From assembly GCA_002314325.1 (NCBI GenBank), contig DCFC01000036.1, positions 38,616-46,176 on the forward strand: DNA of 7,561 bases, in the 5' to 3' direction. Below are positions 6,488 to 7,561 of this stretch, piece by piece. This DNA comes from Megamonas hypermegale. Its GTDB lineage: Bacteria; Bacillota; Negativicutes; Selenomonadales; Selenomonadaceae. The translations under genes and the position numbers were made by a program. Below the pieces are notes generated by a model. It saw only the letters and a program-made list of their open reading frames with translations. It ran no database searches and was not told where the DNA came from. The number at the start of each line of letters is the position of its first letter. Position 1 is the stretch's first letter.

Positions 6488-6516
6488 TTCACAGAAAATC
6501 TACAATATGTTATGAT
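6488..6516 (+). promoter_or_regulatory. Promoter of the antiterminator gene (extended -10)
   Basis: TTCACA (6488-6493) and TATGAT (6511-6516) are 17 bases apart, and TG at 6508-6509 gives an extended -10. Transcription would begin near 6523, leaving a leader of about 135 bases that contains the RAT candidate and the long terminator. A cre-like sequence overlaps the -35 box (see findings). The promoter diverges from the toxin-antitoxin promoter about 100 bases to the left. Confidence 0.65.
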
Positions 6517-6528
6517 AATTGCGAAATA

Positions 6529-6559
6529 GGATAGTTATTGTTTAAATACAAGCTTGACC
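6529..6559 (+). promoter_or_regulatory. Ribonucleic antiterminator (RAT) candidate in the leader of the antiterminator gene
   Basis: The 5' half GGATAGTTATTGT (6529-6541) and 3' half ACAAGCTTGACC (6548-6559) fit the LicT/BglG RAT layout GGATTGTTACTGC...GCAGGCAAAACC. Conserved are GGAT, GTTA, the GC after the upper stem and the closing ACC. The upper stem changes from CTGC/GCAG to TTGT/ACAA with pairing kept, and the U-A pair next to the conserved G-C becomes A-U. Its last four bases (6556-6559) are also the first four of the terminator stem, so the two structures exclude each other. Binding by the downstream protein is inferred. Confidence 0.65.
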
Positions 6560-6632
6560 TGTTAAATTAAGAAAGCCATATACTTTTATCGGGGTATAAG
6601 TGTATGTTTTCTTAATTGAACAGGTCTTTTTT
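6556..6632 (+). terminator. Leader terminator (attenuator) upstream of the antiterminator gene
   Basis: Arms 6556-6574 and 6608-6626 pair over 19 positions with one A-G mismatch (6564/6618). Inside, 6577-6585 and 6598-6606 pair over nine positions with one G-U, so the hairpin has about 28 pairs. It is followed by six T residues (6627-6632) and lies 11 bases before the ribosome binding site. No plus-strand gene lies upstream, so its role must be to attenuate the gene that follows. The stem is far longer than a typical terminator. Confidence 0.85.
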
Positions 6633-6643
6633 ATTGCTTTGAC

Positions 6644-6650
6644 GGAGGAG
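6644..6650 (+). promoter_or_regulatory. Ribosome binding site that decides a TTG start
   Basis: GGAGGAG lies six bases before TTG 6657 and nine before a second TTG at 6660. An in-frame TGA at 6651-6653 rules out any earlier start, and there is no nearby ATG or GTG in frame, so translation must begin at one of the two TTG codons. Starting at 6660 would align the LNN residues exactly with LicT; both are plausible. Confidence 0.8.
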
Positions 6651-6656
6651 TGAAGT

Positions 6657-7499
6657 TTGTTGTTTTATAAGAAGCGTTTAAACAATATTGCGGTAGTCGT
6701 TGCGGATGAAAACGGCAACGAGCAGATTTTGACCGGTAAAGGGCTGGGCTTTAATGCCAAAATCGGTGCTGTTGTGGATGAAAGCAAGATAGAAAAAATA
6801 TTTACACTGAAAAACGATACAGATAATCAGCGGCTGCAGGAATTGTTGAAAACTGTGCCGGTTGAATATCTGGAACTGGCGGAAGAAATCATAAATTATG
6901 CGCGCATTCATATTGACAATGAGATAAACGCCAGCGCGATTATTGCTCTGTGCGACCATATTTATATGGCGGCGGAACGCAAGAAACAGGGGATTGACGT
7001 AAAAAATTTGATGCTGTGGGATATCAAAAAATTCTATCGCGATGAATACGGTGTGGGCGTTTATGCTGTTGAGCTGGTTAAGCGGCGGTTTCAAGTGGAG
7101 CTGATGGAAGATGAAGCAGGTTTTATCGCACTGCATATCGTCAATGCGCAGCTTGACCTGCATGCAAAATCGGTCAATGAAATAACACAGCTTATGCAGG
7201 AAATTGAAACGATTGTGCGGCTGACATTTTCTTTATCACTCGATGTGAATTCCGTGTATTATTACCGCTTTATCACGCATTTGAAATTTTTCACGGAAAG
7301 ATTATTGTCTGGCAAGACGTATGAAAATAAAGACGTGGCGGGAATGCTGGAGCTGGTGCAGAGTAAATATCCGCAGGCTAATAAATGCGTGGAGAAGATT
7401 GCACAGTTTTTGCGTAAGAAATACGGCTATACATTAAGTGATGAGGAGGTTCTGTATTTAAGTATTCACATTTCCCGCATAGCACAGATTTCAAAATAA
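6657..7499 (+). CDS. licT: LicT/BglG-family transcriptional antiterminator with PTS regulation domains
   Basis: A 280-residue cytoplasmic RNA-binding regulator, close in length to B. subtilis LicT (277). Residues 1-56 are the CAT RNA-binding domain (RLNN, ILTGKGLGF, IEKIFTL); about 66-170 is PRD1 and about 172-277 PRD2. The four histidines used for PTS phosphorylation in the family are present: H101 (CDH) and H160 (FIALH) in PRD1, H208 (ITHLKFF) and H271 (LSIHIS) in PRD2. Family mechanism: without its sugar the PTS phosphorylates and inactivates the protein; with sugar it dimerises, binds the RAT and prevents termination. Targets are usually beta-glucoside PTS and phospho-beta-glucosidase genes. 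The RAT and terminator in its own leader point to autoregulation as in bglG. One oddity is Ile11 where relatives have Asn in the LNNN/LNHN motif. SacT- or GlcT-type specificity cannot be excluded, so the symbol marks the family, not the sugar. Confidence 0.94.
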   Translation: MLFYKKRLNNIAVVVADENGNEQILTGKGLGFNAKIGAVVDESKIEKIFTLKNDTDNQRLQELLKTVPVEYLELAEEIINYARIHIDNEINASAIIALCDHIYMAAERKKQGIDVKNLMLWDIKKFYRDEYGVGVYAVELVKRRFQVELMEDEAGFIALHIVNAQLDLHAKSVNEITQLMQEIETIVRLTFSLSLDVNSVYYYRFITHLKFFTERLLSGKTYENKDVAGMLELVQSKYPQANKCVEKIAQFLRKKYGYTLSDEEVLYLSIHISRIAQISK

Positions 7500-7561
7500 T
7501 CCGTTGTGCTAGTAAAACATCGAGCCTGTAGCCAGCAGTATAATAGTTTATATTCGTTCGA

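Noticed and set aside
6471..6515. A 14-codon frame that could be a leader peptide before the antiterminator gene
   Set aside because: It lies over the promoter itself, ahead of the predicted transcription start, and has no ribosome binding site.
6678..7163. A 161-codon open frame on the minus strand
   Set aside because: It is antisense to the clearly conserved antiterminator gene, lacks a ribosome binding site, and its residue pattern (rich in F, I, N, Q) is that of a shadow frame.
7539..7544. TATAAT after the antiterminator gene as a promoter for the next gene
   Set aside because: No acceptable -35 sequence lies 16-18 bases upstream and the window ends 17 bases later.
7500..7561. Second RAT or terminator after the antiterminator gene, as in bgl operons
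   Set aside because: I find neither the conserved RAT bases nor a stem with a T run in the 62 bases available; it may lie beyond the window.
1..7561. CRISPR array, tRNA, rRNA, transposase or phage genes
   Set aside because: I saw no regularly spaced direct repeats, no tRNA-like cloverleaf, no rRNA segment and no transposase, integrase or phage structural motifs on either strand.

Overview
The window looks like chromosomal DNA of an anaerobic, moderately AT-rich member of the Bacillota. The grounds are strong GGAGG-type ribosome binding sites, a TTG start, compact intrinsic terminators, a PRD antiterminator of the LicT/BglG type and an oxygen-sensitive siroheme/iron-sulfur redox enzyme. The protein sequences remind me of Negativicutes (Selenomonas/Phascolarctobacterium-like bacteria), but that is an impression, not a proof.

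Layout. Bases 1-323 hold no gene, only inverted repeats, including a 16-bp hairpin (282-318) that looks like a dispersed repeat. Bases 324-2906 (minus) encode an 860-residue redox protein that joins a CoA-disulfide-reductase-like flavoprotein, a rhodanese domain, a siroheme/4Fe-4S sulfite-reductase-type module and a two-cluster ferredoxin. Bases 3026-5617 (minus) encode an 863-residue UvrD/Rep-type helicase with a complete DnaQ-like (DEDDh) 3'-5' exonuclease inserted in the region of its 2B subdomain. Bases 5828-6356 (minus) are a DinJ/YafQ-type toxin-antitoxin operon whose two genes overlap by 14 bases. Bases 6357-6656 form a divergent control region. Bases 6657-7499 (plus) encode a LicT/BglG-family antiterminator; the last 62 bases hold no recognisable feature.

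Regulation is unusually readable. The helicase and the toxin gene each end inside a perfect stem-loop followed by T residues on the minus strand. The toxin-antitoxin operon has a near-consensus promoter (TTTACA, 17 bp, TATAAT) with an 11-bp palindrome abutting its -10 box. The antiterminator gene has an extended -10 promoter and a leader that fits a diverged ribonucleic antiterminator (RAT, 6529-6559). The RAT shares its last four bases with the 5' arm of a very long terminator hairpin (6556-6632), which implies autoregulated antitermination, as in bgl operons. The sugar transport or hydrolase genes it would control should lie to the right of the window.

The genes do not form one pathway. The most interesting points are the four-module sulfur redox fusion, the exonuclease embedded in a helicase, the diverged RAT paired with an antiterminator carrying an altered RNA-contact position, and a 10-base element shared by the toxin-antitoxin and helicase promoters.
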